Shown piece by piece: positions 6,042 through 6,352 of a stretch of DNA of 6,352 nucleotides (position 1 is the first letter of the stretch; each line of letters starts with the position of its first letter). The notes beneath the pieces were generated by a model, which was not told the origin of the DNA, made no database searches, and worked only from the letters and a program-made list of their open reading frames with translations. The DNA is from Burkholderiaceae bacterium (GTDB lineage: Bacteria > Pseudomonadota > Gammaproteobacteria > Burkholderiales > Burkholderiaceae), in the NCBI GenBank assembly GCA_022701845.1, contig JAKONS010000503.1:1-6352 (forward strand). Direction: 5' to 3'. Made by a program: the position numbers and the translations under genes.

Positions 6042-6352
6042 ATGACCATCAATACCAACAAAGCCGCCAACACCGTTCGCGATACTTCGGACGAAGCGCT
6101 GAAGAGCGCCCAGGGCGCTGTGGATACCACCCGCAACTACGCCAACGAGGCACTCGACAAGGCTGGCGAAAAGGTACGTGACCTTCGCGGAAGCGTCGAT
6201 CCCCTGGTGGATCAGATCACCGCCAAGGTGCAGCAGTTGGCCAGCCGCGGCGTCGAATACGCTACCGACGCGAAGTCGCGCGCCCAGGAACAATTCAACC
6301 GCTACGGCGACCTGACCGGTCGGTACGTTGCCGAGCAGCCGGTCAAGTCGGT
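6042..6352 (+). CDS. DUF883 (ElaB/YqjD-like) protein, 3' end cut by window
   Basis: The first 103 codons are present. They encode a hydrophilic, helical, coiled-coil-prone protein rich in Ala, Asp, Lys, Gln and Arg, with the family-like progression from KSAQGAVDTTRNYANEAL to the late motif RYVAEQPVKS. In DUF883 proteins this EQP element directly precedes a single C-terminal transmembrane helix, so that helix should begin just past the window edge. E. coli ElaB and YqjD are inner-membrane C-tail-anchored proteins that associate with ribosomes and are induced under stress or in stationary phase; a similar role here is inferred. The start is set by AGGAG at 6031-6035, 6 bases before the ATG. The gene follows DUF1328 on the same strand. 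Confidence 0.85.
   Translation, partial: MTINTNKAANTVRDTSDEALKSAQGAVDTTRNYANEALDKAGEKVRDLRGSVDPLVDQITAKVQQLASRGVEYATDAKSRAQEQFNRYGDLTGRYVAEQPVKS

Noticed and set aside
5708..6293. Minus-strand open frames opposite DUF1328 and DUF883
   Set aside because: Neither shows a family signature, while the plus-strand genes have strong ribosome binding sites and recognisable families.
1..6352. CRISPR arrays, insertion sequences, tRNA, rRNA, phage or toxin-antitoxin genes
   Set aside because: No regularly spaced repeats, transposase or integrase motifs, cloverleaf-like segments or toxin-antitoxin pairs were seen when reading the sequence on both strands.

Overview
The window is GC-rich chromosomal DNA with dense bacterial genes. 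It most likely comes from a gammaproteobacterium near Xanthomonadales/Lysobacterales (Rhodanobacter, Dyella, Luteibacter, Lysobacter and relatives). That placement is an inference from base composition, a GTAG-type REP-like element, and this mix of envelope, two-component and DUF1328/DUF883 genes; no marker gene is present to prove it.

Left part (27-2674, minus strand): a two-gene envelope operon. A secreted bacterial lipocalin (Blc-like) is followed by an AsmA-family protein (YhjG-like size and architecture). The stop codon of the first and the start codon of the second share an ATGA overlap, so the two are probably translationally coupled. Both families act on the lipid side of the envelope: lipocalins bind lipophilic ligands, and AsmA-like proteins are implicated in phospholipid transport and outer-membrane homeostasis.

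Middle part (3027-5621): a compact signalling locus with three genes. A stand-alone receiver protein (plus strand) converges on a NarL/FixJ-type response regulator (minus strand), and the two are separated by a strong bidirectional terminator. The regulator is transcribed divergently from a CHASE3-HisKA_3-HATPase_c sensor kinase (plus strand). All receiver and kinase key residues are intact. The likely scheme is that the kinase phosphorylates the DNA-binding regulator, while the output-less receiver acts as a second acceptor, phosphate sink or protein-interaction switch. The 7-mer CACAATG occurs three times upstream of the receiver gene and once in the regulator/kinase intergenic region, and was not noticed elsewhere. 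It is a candidate operator for the locus.

Right part (5622-6352): a non-coding stretch with a degenerate REP-like element, then two small genes with strong ribosome binding sites. The first is a 54-residue DUF1328 membrane protein. The second is the start of a DUF883 (ElaB/YqjD-like) protein that runs off the end of the window. A possible terminator overlaps the end of the DUF1328 gene.

No tRNA, rRNA, CRISPR array, insertion sequence or phage gene was seen. The very long extra open frames opposite the AsmA and kinase genes are GC-rich shadow frames. The window looks mostly like ordinary core/housekeeping sequence; the three-protein signalling locus and its repeated upstream motif are the parts most worth a second look.
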